DNA of 5,037 nt from Anaerolineae bacterium (GTDB lineage: Bacteria > Chloroflexota > Anaerolineae > UBA1429): positions 1 to 5,037 of the forward strand of contig SKRJ01000397.1 in NCBI GenBank assembly GCA_007118555.1, written 5' to 3'. Numbering within the stretch: position 1 is the stretch's first letter; every line of letters begins with the position of its first letter. Both the position numbers and the translations under genes were made by a program. Positions 1 through 5,037 of the stretch are shown here, piece after piece. The notes below the pieces were generated by a model. It was not told where the DNA came from and did no database searches. It saw only the letters and a program-made list of their open reading frames with translations.

Positions 1-420
1 GCCCTGGTCGACATAACGTTGTAGATAGCTGGCATCGAGACCGACAGCCTCCAGCGCCTCGGCCACGCCCTCTGGCGTAGACTCGGGCTGCCCCAGGGTC
101 AGATAGCGCTCGACGGTGAGTCCCTCGAAACGTGCGGGCTCCTGCCAGGCCAGGGTGATCCCGAGCTTGCCGCGCTCGTTGATGGGCAGGTCGGTAATGT
201 CCCGGTCTTCAAAGAGGATCGTCCCCCTCTGAGGCGTATAGCCCCCGGCGCCCATCAGCACATAGGCGAGGGTGCTCTTGCCAGAGCCGTTCAGGCCCAG
301 CACCACATGTACGCTGCCCGGCGCGATGTTCAGATGGACGCCCCGCAGGATCTCGTGCCCTTCGCGAGACACCCACAGATCGCGCACCCGTAGCAGGGTC
401 CCGTTCTCGGTATGTGTCAT
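1..420 (-). CDS. SufC-like ABC transporter ATPase, N-terminal part (gene runs off left edge)
   Basis: The minus strand encodes 140 residues of an ATP-binding cassette protein, cut by the window edge. The Walker A motif GLNGSGKST lies at residues 42-50 and the Q-loop glutamine is in AWQEP at residues 91-95. The signature motif, Walker B and H-loop would lie beyond the edge. The pattern around these motifs (VRDLWVSREGHEILRGV near the start, an ILFEDRDITDLPINERGKLG-type stretch at 68-87 and the GITLAWQEP Q-loop) resembles SufC, the cytoplasmic ATPase of the SUF Fe-S cluster assembly machinery, more than a membrane-transport ATPase. SufC works with SufB/SufD, so such a gene would be expected downstream (to the left), but it is not visible. 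I chose the ATG at 420 because a GGGGGG run sits just upstream. An in-frame ATG at 435, directly preceded by a TAG stop, is the only other option and would add five residues. The ABC ATPase call is firm. SufC identity is likely, but a SufC-like paralogue is possible, so no symbol is given. Confidence 0.88.
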   Translation of the reverse strand, partial: MTHTENGTLLRVRDLWVSREGHEILRGVHLNIAPGSVHVVLGLNGSGKSTLAYVLMGAGGYTPQRGTILFEDRDITDLPINERGKLGITLAWQEPARFEGLTVERYLTLGQPESTPEGVAEALEAVGLDASYLQRYVDQG

Positions 421-453
421 TGCCCCCCGATTCATCTACCGCTGTCAGGCCCA

Positions 454-467
454 GCGGGCGCGCCCGC
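454..467. repeat. 14-bp perfect GC palindrome in the leader of the SufC-like gene
   Basis: GCGGGCGCGCCCGC is identical to its reverse complement. It lies between the predicted transcription start (near 498) and the start codon (420) of the minus-strand ATPase gene. It could be an operator for a dimeric regulator or a structured element in the leader. In GC-rich DNA short palindromes of this kind also arise by chance, so no function is assigned. Confidence 0.35.
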
Positions 468-504
468 ACGCGACCTGATGCCATTGCCTACAGCCACTAT
501 TACC

Positions 505-533
505 AGTATAGAGTGACCCAAGACTAAGGTCAA
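505..533 (-). promoter_or_regulatory. Predicted sigma70-type promoter for the SufC-like gene
   Basis: Read on the minus strand, a TTGACC -35 box (528-533) is followed by a 17-bp spacer and a TATACT -10 box (505-510). Both hexamers are one mismatch from consensus and the spacing is optimal. Transcription would start near 498 and leave a leader of about 78 bases before the ATG at 420. The AT-richer local composition stands out against the GC-rich surroundings. Predicted from sequence only. Confidence 0.62.
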
Positions 534-593
534 GAACCAGTAACCGCTGGCGGGCTGACGTCTGAGGCAGTCTGCAATCAAGTCGTCTGCCGC

Positions 594-622
594 TTGCGTC
601 CGCCGCTCCCCTCGCATACACT
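594..622 (+). promoter_or_regulatory. Predicted sigma70-type promoter for the three-gene plus-strand cluster
   Basis: A TTGCGT -35 box (594-599), a 17-bp spacer and a TACACT -10 box (617-622) precede the VOC-family gene. The predicted start near 629 leaves a short leader of about 20 bases that contains the ribosome binding site. It faces away from the minus-strand promoter, with about 60 bp between the two -35 boxes, so the two transcripts are divergent and do not overlap. The -35 match is moderate. Confidence 0.5.
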
Positions 623-637
623 GGGGCTATCATCAGC

Positions 638-644
638 AAAGGAG
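638..644 (+). promoter_or_regulatory. Ribosome binding site deciding the start at 651
   Basis: AAAGGAG lies six bases before the ATG at 651, a near-perfect Shine-Dalgarno sequence with normal spacing. It settles the start of the VOC gene against the in-frame TTG at 594, which coincides with the predicted -35 box and would add 19 residues that match nothing in the family. Confidence 0.85.
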
Positions 645-650
645 CGCACC

Positions 651-1106
651 ATGTCCCAAGGACTCTTGCAGACCCATCTGGTCACCCAGGTTGCTATCGT
701 GACCGACGACATCGAGAGCGCCGCGGCCCGCTGGGCCGAGCTGCTGGGTGTCGAGGTGCCCACAGCGCGCTGGACCGATGGCCGCGAAATGGCCCACACC
801 GAGTATCGCGGAGAGCCCACCGAGGGCCGCGCCCGCCTGGCCTTTTTCGATCTCGGGCCCCAGGTGCGCCTCGAGCTGATCGAGCCCGACGAGCACCCCA
901 GCACCTGGCGCGAGTTCCTGGATGCCCATGGTCCCGGTCTGCATCATGTGGCCTTTCAGGTGCGCGATATGGATCAGGTGCTCGCCCGCCTGGACGCCCA
1001 CGAGATGCCCCTGGTGCAAAAGGGAGACTATACCGGCGGGCGCTATGCCTATGTGGACGCCGAGGGTCCTCTGGGATGCATCCTGGAGCTGCTCGAGAAC
1101 TTTTAG
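651..1106 (+). CDS. VOC-family (glyoxalase / methylmalonyl-CoA epimerase-like) metalloprotein
   Basis: This 151-residue protein consists of two paired vicinal-oxygen-chelate half-modules, the usual size of methylmalonyl-CoA epimerases and small glyoxalase-like enzymes. The first module opens with VTQVAIVTDDIESAAARWAE at residues 11-30. The second opens with GPGLHHVAFQVRDMD at 94-108 and closes with LGCILELLENF at the C-terminus. By family alignment the likely metal ligands are Gln13, Glu75 (in RLELIEP), His99 and Glu146. Methylmalonyl-CoA epimerases usually have His at the first position, so Gln13 points to a related subfamily. Members of this fold bind a divalent metal and catalyse isomerisation, epimerisation or C-C/C-O bond chemistry on small molecules in the cytoplasm. 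The substrate cannot be read from the sequence. The gene heads a plus-strand cluster with two sugar-nucleotide genes, which hints at, but does not show, a carbohydrate substrate. The start at 651 rests on the strong ribosome binding site. Confidence 0.88.
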   Translation: MSQGLLQTHLVTQVAIVTDDIESAAARWAELLGVEVPTARWTDGREMAHTEYRGEPTEGRARLAFFDLGPQVRLELIEPDEHPSTWREFLDAHGPGLHHVAFQVRDMDQVLARLDAHEMPLVQKGDYTGGRYAYVDAEGPLGCILELLENF

Positions 1107-1191
1107 CGGGGGCCAGGATGCCGATATGCCGACGCCCCAGCAGGCGCTGCGCCTGGGCTCCCATTTTCGTCATATGAGCAAGGAGTGACCG
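1107..1191 (+). other. 85-base gap with a small hairpin and a 20-codon open frame
   Basis: The gap between the VOC gene and the GalU-like gene contains CAGGCG-CTG-CGCCTG (1141-1155), a six-pair stem with a three-base loop. A TTTT run follows eight bases later but is not adjacent, so this is a poor intrinsic terminator. A 20-codon frame starting at ATG 1126 (peptide begins MPTPQQALRLG) ends at TGA 1186-1188, inside the spacing between the next ribosome binding site and its ATG. It could be a coupling leader peptide or chance. No promoter is evident here, so read-through from the VOC gene is the simpler view. Confidence 0.35.
1180..1185 (+). promoter_or_regulatory. Ribosome binding site for the GalU-like gene
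   Basis: AAGGAG lies six bases before the ATG at 1192, a strong Shine-Dalgarno match with standard spacing. It confirms the start chosen for the GalU-like gene. Confidence 0.82.
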
Positions 1192-2037
1192 ATGCGAATC
1201 ACCAAGGCGGTCATCACGGCGGCCGGTCGCCGCCAGCGCACCCTGCCTCTGCAATCGTTGATCGACTCGGACGGCGAGGAAAAGTCGGTGTTGACGATCC
1301 TGGTCGAGGAGGTGCTGCGCGCTGGCATCGAGCAGGTCTGCGTCGTCGTTGCGCCCGGCGACGAGCGTGCCTATGCCGAGGCGGTGGGCCCGTATGCCAG
1401 CCGGCTCACCTTTGTGCCCCAGGCCGAGCCCCTCGGCTATGGGCATGCCGTGTATTGCGCCCGCGACTTTTGTGGCGATGAGCCGTTCCTGCATCTGGTG
1501 AGCGACCACCTCTCGGTTTCCCATACCGAGGCCGGTTGCGCGCAGGATCTGGTGCGGGCCGCCGAACGCCACGCCTGCTCCATCTCGGCCGTGACGCCCT
1601 CACGCGAGAGCCTGCTGCCGTACTATGGGTGCATCGGCGGCAAGCGCATCTCGGGCAGCGACCGCCTCTACGCCATAGAGCGTGTGATGGAAAAGCCGAC
1701 GCCCACCGAGGCCGAGCAGTGGCTGGTGATACCGGGGCTGCGGGCGGGCCACTACCTCTGCTTTTTCGGCATGCACGTGCTCACACCCATGGTGATGGAG
1801 CTGCTCGAGGCCCAGATCGACCAACGCCAGCCGGTGAGCCTGTCCGACGCACTGGACCAACTGGGGCGCCGCGCGCGCTACCTGGCGATCGAGAGCCAGG
1901 GGCGCCGCTATGACGTGGGCGTGCGCTATGGCATCCTCATGGCGCAGGTGGCGCTGGCGCTGGCGGGGCAGGACCGGGAGGTGGTGCTGAGCCAGCTCCT
2001 CGAGCTGCTGGCCCAGCGCGAGATGGATCGGGGCTGA
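1192..2037 (+). CDS. GalU-like sugar-1-phosphate nucleotidyltransferase (NTP_transferase fold)
   Basis: The 281-residue protein matches the layout and length of bacterial UTP-glucose-1-phosphate uridylyltransferases, which make UDP-sugar and pyrophosphate from sugar-1-phosphate and UTP. Visible landmarks in order: [12 protein letters not shown] (8-19) where the nucleotide-binding loop lies; Lys31 in [22 protein letters not shown] (77-92), equivalent to the GalU GLGHAV region; LVSDH (102-106), where Asp105 takes the metal/nucleotide position; PYYGCIGG (143-150); VMEKP (165-169); GMHVLTP (193-199); LSDALDQL (217-224); and GRRYDVG (237-243). The odd point is the first loop. GalU-type enzymes normally read AAGxGTRxLP, while here Gly and Thr of GTR are replaced (GRRQRT), so the second glycine is lost. 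Activity or substrate may therefore differ, and a regulatory or altered-specificity paralogue is possible. The next gene starts four bases after the stop, which indicates translational coupling. The fold is certain; UTP/glucose specificity is inferred. Confidence 0.85.
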   Translation: MRITKAVITAAGRRQRTLPLQSLIDSDGEEKSVLTILVEEVLRAGIEQVCVVVAPGDERAYAEAVGPYASRLTFVPQAEPLGYGHAVYCARDFCGDEPFLHLVSDHLSVSHTEAGCAQDLVRAAERHACSISAVTPSRESLLPYYGCIGGKRISGSDRLYAIERVMEKPTPTEAEQWLVIPGLRAGHYLCFFGMHVLTPMVMELLEAQIDQRQPVSLSDALDQLGRRARYLAIESQGRRYDVGVRYGILMAQVALALAGQDREVVLSQLLELLAQREMDRG

Positions 2038-2041
2038 CGCC

Positions 2042-2581
2042 ATGCCTACTCCATCCCTGCTCCAGATCATCACCTCTTCCGATCCGGCGGTGCGCGATCT
2101 TTCGCTGGAGGCAGCTAGCGGGCCGTACGACCTGGACGGTCTGCTGAACGAGTGTGCCGCTCTCGACACCTTTCGTCGCGACGCCCCCAACCTGTTCGAG
2201 CGTGTGCGAGCGATCACCTTTCTGTACGCCCTCTATCGCTTTCACCTGCCGCAGCGCCAGGCTTTGGCTGCTGCGGGGCATATCCCTTATGCCGCCTACA
2301 CCCACCTGCTGGAGCGCCGCTTTGACGAGGCCATCGACGGCTTTTTGAGCGCCCAGGCCACCGATGGTCCTTCCGAGGCGCTGGCCAGCGCCCTGGCCCT
2401 GGCCTATCACCAGCTCGCCTTTCAAACCCTGGCCGACCAGGTGCGCCGCAGCGTACTGGCCTTTTCGGGCAACCGCTGGATGTTCCGCATGGGGCACCCG
2501 GCGGATCATCCGTTGCGGATGGTGCCCGCGCTAACGCGCCGCGACCCCGAGACGGGCCTCTATCCGCTGCTGACCGAGAGC
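2042..2581 (+). other. Unrecognised N-terminal helical region of the fusion protein (residues 1-180)
   Basis: I do not recognise this region. It is rich in Leu, Ala and Arg with amphipathic stretches, for example around FERVRAITFLYALYRF (residues 59-74), then a second helical block with SALALAYHQLAFQTLADQVR. Fucokinase-type proteins carry their pyrophosphorylase domain in front of the kinase. This segment is far too short and lacks any nucleotide-binding glycine loop, so it does not replace that domain. It may serve in oligomerisation or regulation; this is a guess. Confidence 0.5.
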
Positions 2582-5037
2582 ACGCCGGTGCGCATGGATC
2601 TGACCCACAGCGGTTGGAGTGACATCTTTTTCCTCGGTATGGACTATCCCGAGGGGGCCCGGGTGCTGAATGTGTCCATCGATCTGGCGGTCCGGGGCCG
2701 CGATGCGGCGCCCCAACCGCCGGTGGCGGCCCATGTGCGGGTCATCGACGAGCCCATCCTCCGGCTGGTGAGCATCGACCTGGGGGCCGAGGCCGAGGTG
2801 CACAGCCTGGACGAGGTGTTTGATTTCGCGCGCGATTATCTGGGGCTGCTCAAGGCGGCGCTGATCGCGGCGGGCATCGTGCCGCCCGGCATCGAGGGGG
2901 CGCAGCAGCCTTTGTCGGACCTGTTGGCGCAGCTCATCGCGCCCGGGCGCGGCCTGGAGCTGGTCAGCCACGTGCGCGGCATCCCCAAGGGCTCGCGGCT
3001 GGCGGTATCAACGACGCTCCTGGCGGCCATGATCGCCGCCCTCATGCGGGCCACGGGCCAGATCGGCAGCCTCGAGGGCGCGCTCCAAGAGCACGAGCGC
3101 CGGCAGGTGGCGGCCCGCGCCATCCTCGGCGAGTGGCTGGGGGGCTCGGGCGGCGGCTGGCAGGATTCGGGTGGCGTCTGGCCCGGCATCAAGCTGATCC
3201 ACGGCGTCGCGGCACAGCCCGGCGACCCCGAGCATGGGATCAGCCGCGGGCGCCTGCTTCCCGAGCACCGCATCCTGGGCCCAGACCTCGTCGATCCGGC
3301 CAAGCGCGCCGCGTTGCAGGACAGCCTGGTGCTCGTGCATGGCGGCATGGCCCAGAACGTAGGTCCCATCCTCGAGATGGTGACGGAAAAGTACCTGTTG
3401 CGCAGCCCGGCGGCGTGGGCGGCGCGACAGGAGGCGGGCATGATCCTGGATGACGTGCTGCGCCTGCTGCAGGATGGCTCGGTCGGCGACATCGCCGATG
3501 CCACCACGCGCAACTTTTTCGGCCCTCTTCAGACCATTATCCCCTGGGCCAGCAATCTGTACGTCGAGACCCTGATCGATCGGGCGCGGCGCGAGTTCCG
3601 CGACGCCTTTTGGGGGTTCTGGATGCTGGGGGGCATGTCCGGCGGCGGCATGGGCTTTATCGTGGCGCCCGAGGCCAAGGAGCACGCCCAAGAGTACCTG
3701 CTGCATGCCATGGCCGAGGAAAAGGCGCGCATGCAGTATGCCCTGCCTTTTGCCATGGAGCCGGTGGTGTACGATTTCGCCATCAACGAGCGGGGGAGCT
3801 GGGCGCAGTTCAAGAAGGGCGCCGAGGCCCTTTTGCCCTCAGAGTATTATACGCTCACGGTGCCCGATCTGCTTCGCCGCAGCCGCCACGAGCTCTCGAC
3901 GAGCCGACGCGCCGAGCTGGACCTCTTTGCCAGGCTGTCCCGCACCGACCCTGCCCTGGGCGATGCGCTACAGACGTTGTTCGATGCGCTTTTGCCCCAG
4001 GCCGAAGAGGCCCGCGAGGGCGAGGCCGATCTGGCCGCATTGCTGCAACGGCACGGGTTCGATCGCGAGCAACACGAGCAGATTCGGCGCGAGCTGCGGG
4101 CTGGTCTGATCGGGCTGGCCCAGAACCGGCTGCCCGCGATCACCGATATTCGCGACGTGCGCCCCGAGGATGTGCACAAGCCGCCCCTGGGCGAGAGCAA
4201 CGCCTATGCGCGGCGCGGCATGGAGGCGCTGCAGGGCGGCAAGGTGGCCGTGGTAACCCTCGCGGGCGGCCTGGGCAGCCGCTGGACCCAGGGGGCCGGC
4301 GTGGTCAAGGCTCTCAACCCCTTTGCGCGCCTGGCTGGACGCCAACGCTCCTTTCTAGAAGTGCATCTGGCCAAGTCCCAACGCACGGCGCGACAGGCGG
4401 GCGCCCTCGTGCCACACATCATCACCACCAGCTACCTGACCCACGAGCCGATCCGACAGCACCTGGAGAGAGAGCGCGACTATGGCTATGAGGGGCCTCT
4501 CTATCTGAGCCAGGGGCGCGCGGTGGGGCTGCGTCTGGTGCCCATGGCCCGCGACCTGCGTTTTGCCTGGGAGGAGCTGCCACAGCAGCTCTTGGATGAG
4601 CAGGCGCAAAAGGTGCGCGAGAGCCTGCATGCAGCGCTGATCGGGTGGGCCGAGGCCATGGGAGAGGGTACGGACTATACCGACAATGTACCCATGCAGT
4701 GCATGAACCCGGTGGGCCACTGGTATGAGGTGCCCAATCTGTTCCGCAGCGGCGTGCTGCAGACGCTGCTGGACGAACACCCCGGCGTCGAGTATCTGAT
4801 GATGCACAACATCGACACCCTGGGGGCAAACCTCGACCCCGTTGTCATCGGCTATCTCCTGGAGCACAGCGCCCCCATGGCCGTAGAGGTTGTGCCCCGA
4901 CGGGTGCAGGATCGCGGTGGTGGGTTGGCCCGCGTGGACGGTCGGCCCCGACTGATCGAGGGGCTCGCTATCCCGCGTGAGGAGGACGAGTTCAGGCTGA
5001 CCTACTACAACTCGAACACCTTTTGGATGCGGATCGA
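2042..5037 (+). CDS. Fusion protein: unknown N-terminus + fucokinase-type GHMP kinase-like region + UDPGP-family pyrophosphorylase (3' end beyond window)
   Basis: This frame is open for 998 full codons and continues past the right edge. Residues 1-180 are mostly helical and unrecognised. Residues about 181-590 resemble the GHMP kinase part of L-fucokinase-like enzymes, which phosphorylate a sugar at C1 using ATP. Residues about 600-725 are a charged, probably helical linker. From about 726 on, the sequence follows the UDPGP family (UGP2, UAP1, plant UDP-sugar pyrophosphorylase), which joins a sugar-1-phosphate to UTP. No signal peptide or membrane segment is seen, so it should be cytoplasmic. 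By comparison with UGP2, about 170-200 residues of the last domain are probably missing, giving a full length near 1,200. The ATG at 2042 lies four bases after the previous stop. Its ribosome binding site is weak (GGGG at 2030-2033), so coupled translation is likely. The inferred role is two-step conversion of a free sugar to a nucleotide sugar; the sugar is unknown. Confidence 0.85.
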   Translation, partial: MPTPSLLQIITSSDPAVRDLSLEAASGPYDLDGLLNECAALDTFRRDAPNLFERVRAITFLYALYRFHLPQRQALAAAGHIPYAAYTHLLERRFDEAIDGFLSAQATDGPSEALASALALAYHQLAFQTLADQVRRSVLAFSGNRWMFRMGHPADHPLRMVPALTRRDPETGLYPLLTESTPVRMDLTHSGWSDIFFLGMDYPEGARVLNVSIDLAVRGRDAAPQPPVAAHVRVIDEPILRLVSIDLGAEAEVHSLDEVFDFARDYLGLLKAALIAAGIVPPGIEGAQQPLSDLLAQLIAPGRGLELVSHVRGIPKGSRLAVSTTLLAAMIAALMRATGQIGSLEGALQEHERRQVAARAILGEWLGGSGGGWQDSGGVWPGIKLIHGVAAQPGDPEHGISRGRLLPEHRILGPDLVDPAKRAALQDSLVLVHGGMAQNVGPILEMVTEKYLLRSPAAWAARQEAGMILDDVLRLLQDGSVGDIADATTRNFFGPLQTIIPWASNLYVETLIDRARREFRDAFWGFWMLGGMSGGGMGFIVAPEAKEHAQEYLLHAMAEEKARMQYALPFAMEPVVYDFAINERGSWAQFKKGAEALLPSEYYTLTVPDLLRRSRHELSTSRRAELDLFARLSRTDPALGDALQTLFDALLPQAEEAREGEADLAALLQRHGFDREQHEQIRRELRAGLIGLAQNRLPAITDIRDVRPEDVHKPPLGESNAYARRGMEALQGGKVAVVTLAGGLGSRWTQGAGVVKALNPFARLAGRQRSFLEVHLAKSQRTARQAGALVPHIITTSYLTHEPIRQHLERERDYGYEGPLYLSQGRAVGLRLVPMARDLRFAWEELPQQLLDEQAQKVRESLHAALIGWAEAMGEGTDYTDNVPMQCMNPVGHWYEVPNLFRSGVLQTLLDEHPGVEYLMMHNIDTLGANLDPVVIGYLLEHSAPMAVEVVPRRVQDRGGGLARVDGRPRLIEGLAIPREEDEFRLTYYNSNTFWMRI
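2582..3811 (+). other. GHMP kinase-like region, fucokinase type (residues 181-590)
   Basis: Four landmarks occur in the order and spacing of L-fucokinase and HddA-type kinases. Motif 1 is TPVRMDLTHSGWSD (181-194), compared with the family pattern PVRxDLxGGWxDTPP, followed by VLNVSIDL. Motif 2 is GIPKGSRLAVSTT (313-325), where the family has PxGSGLGTSS. The conserved GGGWQD box, which holds the putative catalytic aspartate, is at 370-375 and is followed by GGVWPGIKL. Motif 3 is GGMSGGGMGF (530-539), where the family has GAGGGGF. The fold assignment is strong. Motif 2 has lost the glycines that hold the ATP phosphates, and motif 1 has TH in place of one glycine of the GG pair, so catalysis is uncertain. 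The region could be an active kinase with a changed phosphate loop or a degenerate sugar-binding regulatory domain. Confidence 0.75.
4217..5037 (+). other. UDPGP-family pyrophosphorylase domain (residues 726-998, incomplete)
   Basis: GMEALQGGKVAVVTLAGGLG (726-745) matches the N-terminal edge and nucleotide loop of the UAP/UGP family (family pattern GKVAVLxLAGGQGTRLG), and Lys756 in VVKALNPF fits the conserved lysine after that loop. Further on, NPVGHWYEV takes the place of the UGP2 PPGHGDIY segment. HNIDTLGANLD (922-932) matches the UGP2 SNxDNLGATVD box, with Asp925 the likely metal ligand. RGGGLARVDGRPRLIEG matches KGGTLxxYxGKxRLxE, and YNSNTFWMRI (989-998) matches the FNTNNLWxxL box. This is the eukaryotic-type UDPGP fold, unrelated in sequence to the GalU-type protein next door. 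Active-site residues visible so far are largely kept, so this domain is probably catalytic. Substrate specificity cannot be read from this part. Confidence 0.82.

Noticed and set aside
594..650. Upstream TTG start extending the VOC protein by 19 residues
   Set aside because: The TTG overlaps the predicted -35 box, has no ribosome binding site and adds residues outside the fold, while the ATG at 651 has AAAGGAG at ideal spacing.
1141..1166. Possible intrinsic terminator between the VOC gene and the GalU-like gene
   Set aside because: The stem is only six pairs and the short T run is separated from it by eight bases, so it does not fit a rho-independent terminator.
694..1572. 292-codon open frame on the minus strand spanning the VOC gene and the start of the GalU-like gene
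   Set aside because: It is antisense to two recognisable protein families, shows no family motifs and no ribosome binding site. Long antisense frames are common in GC-rich coding DNA.
2038..2041. Possibility that the GalU-like gene and the fusion gene are one broken gene
   Set aside because: The GalU-like protein ends at its normal C-terminal position for the family and the next gene starts with a proper ATG four bases later, so these are two adjacent genes rather than a frameshifted one.
1600..2217. 205-codon minus-strand open frame across the junction of the GalU-like gene and the fusion gene
   Set aside because: Shadow of two supported plus-strand genes, with no motifs of its own.
3008..3706. 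232-codon minus-strand open frame (and overlapping 225-codon frame at 2836-3513)
   Set aside because: Antisense to the kinase-like region, whose motifs are clear on the plus strand. No start signals or recognisable domain.
3610..4491. 293-codon plus-strand open frame
   Set aside because: It lies wholly inside the fusion gene in another frame and its translation is a low-complexity Arg/Gly/Ala/Pro sequence typical of out-of-frame GC-rich DNA.

Overview
This is a GC-rich (by eye about two thirds G+C), densely coding bacterial window with consistent GC-ending codon use. I see no mobile element, CRISPR array, tRNA or rRNA. The lineage cannot be fixed from the sequence. A deep-branching high-GC phylum such as Chloroflexota is a low-confidence guess based on the style of the genes, not on any marker.

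Layout. (1) Positions 1-420, minus strand: the N-terminal 140 residues of an ABC-type ATPase of the SufC class; the gene runs off the left edge. (2) Positions 421-650: a divergent intergenic region with one good sigma70-type promoter facing each way, both with 17-bp spacers, and a 14-bp GC palindrome in the leader of the ATPase gene. (3) Positions 651-1106, plus strand: a 151-residue vicinal-oxygen-chelate (glyoxalase / methylmalonyl-CoA epimerase-like) protein. (4) Positions 1192-2037, plus strand: a 281-residue GalU-like sugar-1-phosphate nucleotidyltransferase with an altered nucleotide-binding signature. (5) Positions 2042-5037, plus strand: a very long open frame (998 complete codons, still open at the right edge). 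It has an unrecognised helical N-terminus, then a GHMP kinase-like region of the fucokinase type, then a helical linker, then a UDPGP-family (eukaryotic UGP2/UAP-like) pyrophosphorylase domain.

How they fit together. Genes 4 and 5 are 4 bases apart and almost certainly co-translated. Gene 3 lies 85 bases upstream on the same strand and probably shares the transcript. The fusion in gene 5 suggests salvage of a free sugar: phosphorylation at C1 by the kinase part, then transfer to a nucleotide by the pyrophosphorylase part. This is the logic of the bifunctional fucokinase/GDP-fucose pyrophosphorylases and of the plant sugar-kinase plus UDP-sugar pyrophosphorylase route, but with kinase and pyrophosphorylase in the opposite order to the fucose enzyme. 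Two unrelated nucleotidyltransferase folds side by side, one with a changed signature loop and the other fused to a kinase with a changed glycine-rich loop, is the most unusual feature here. The sugar and nucleotide substrates are not known.
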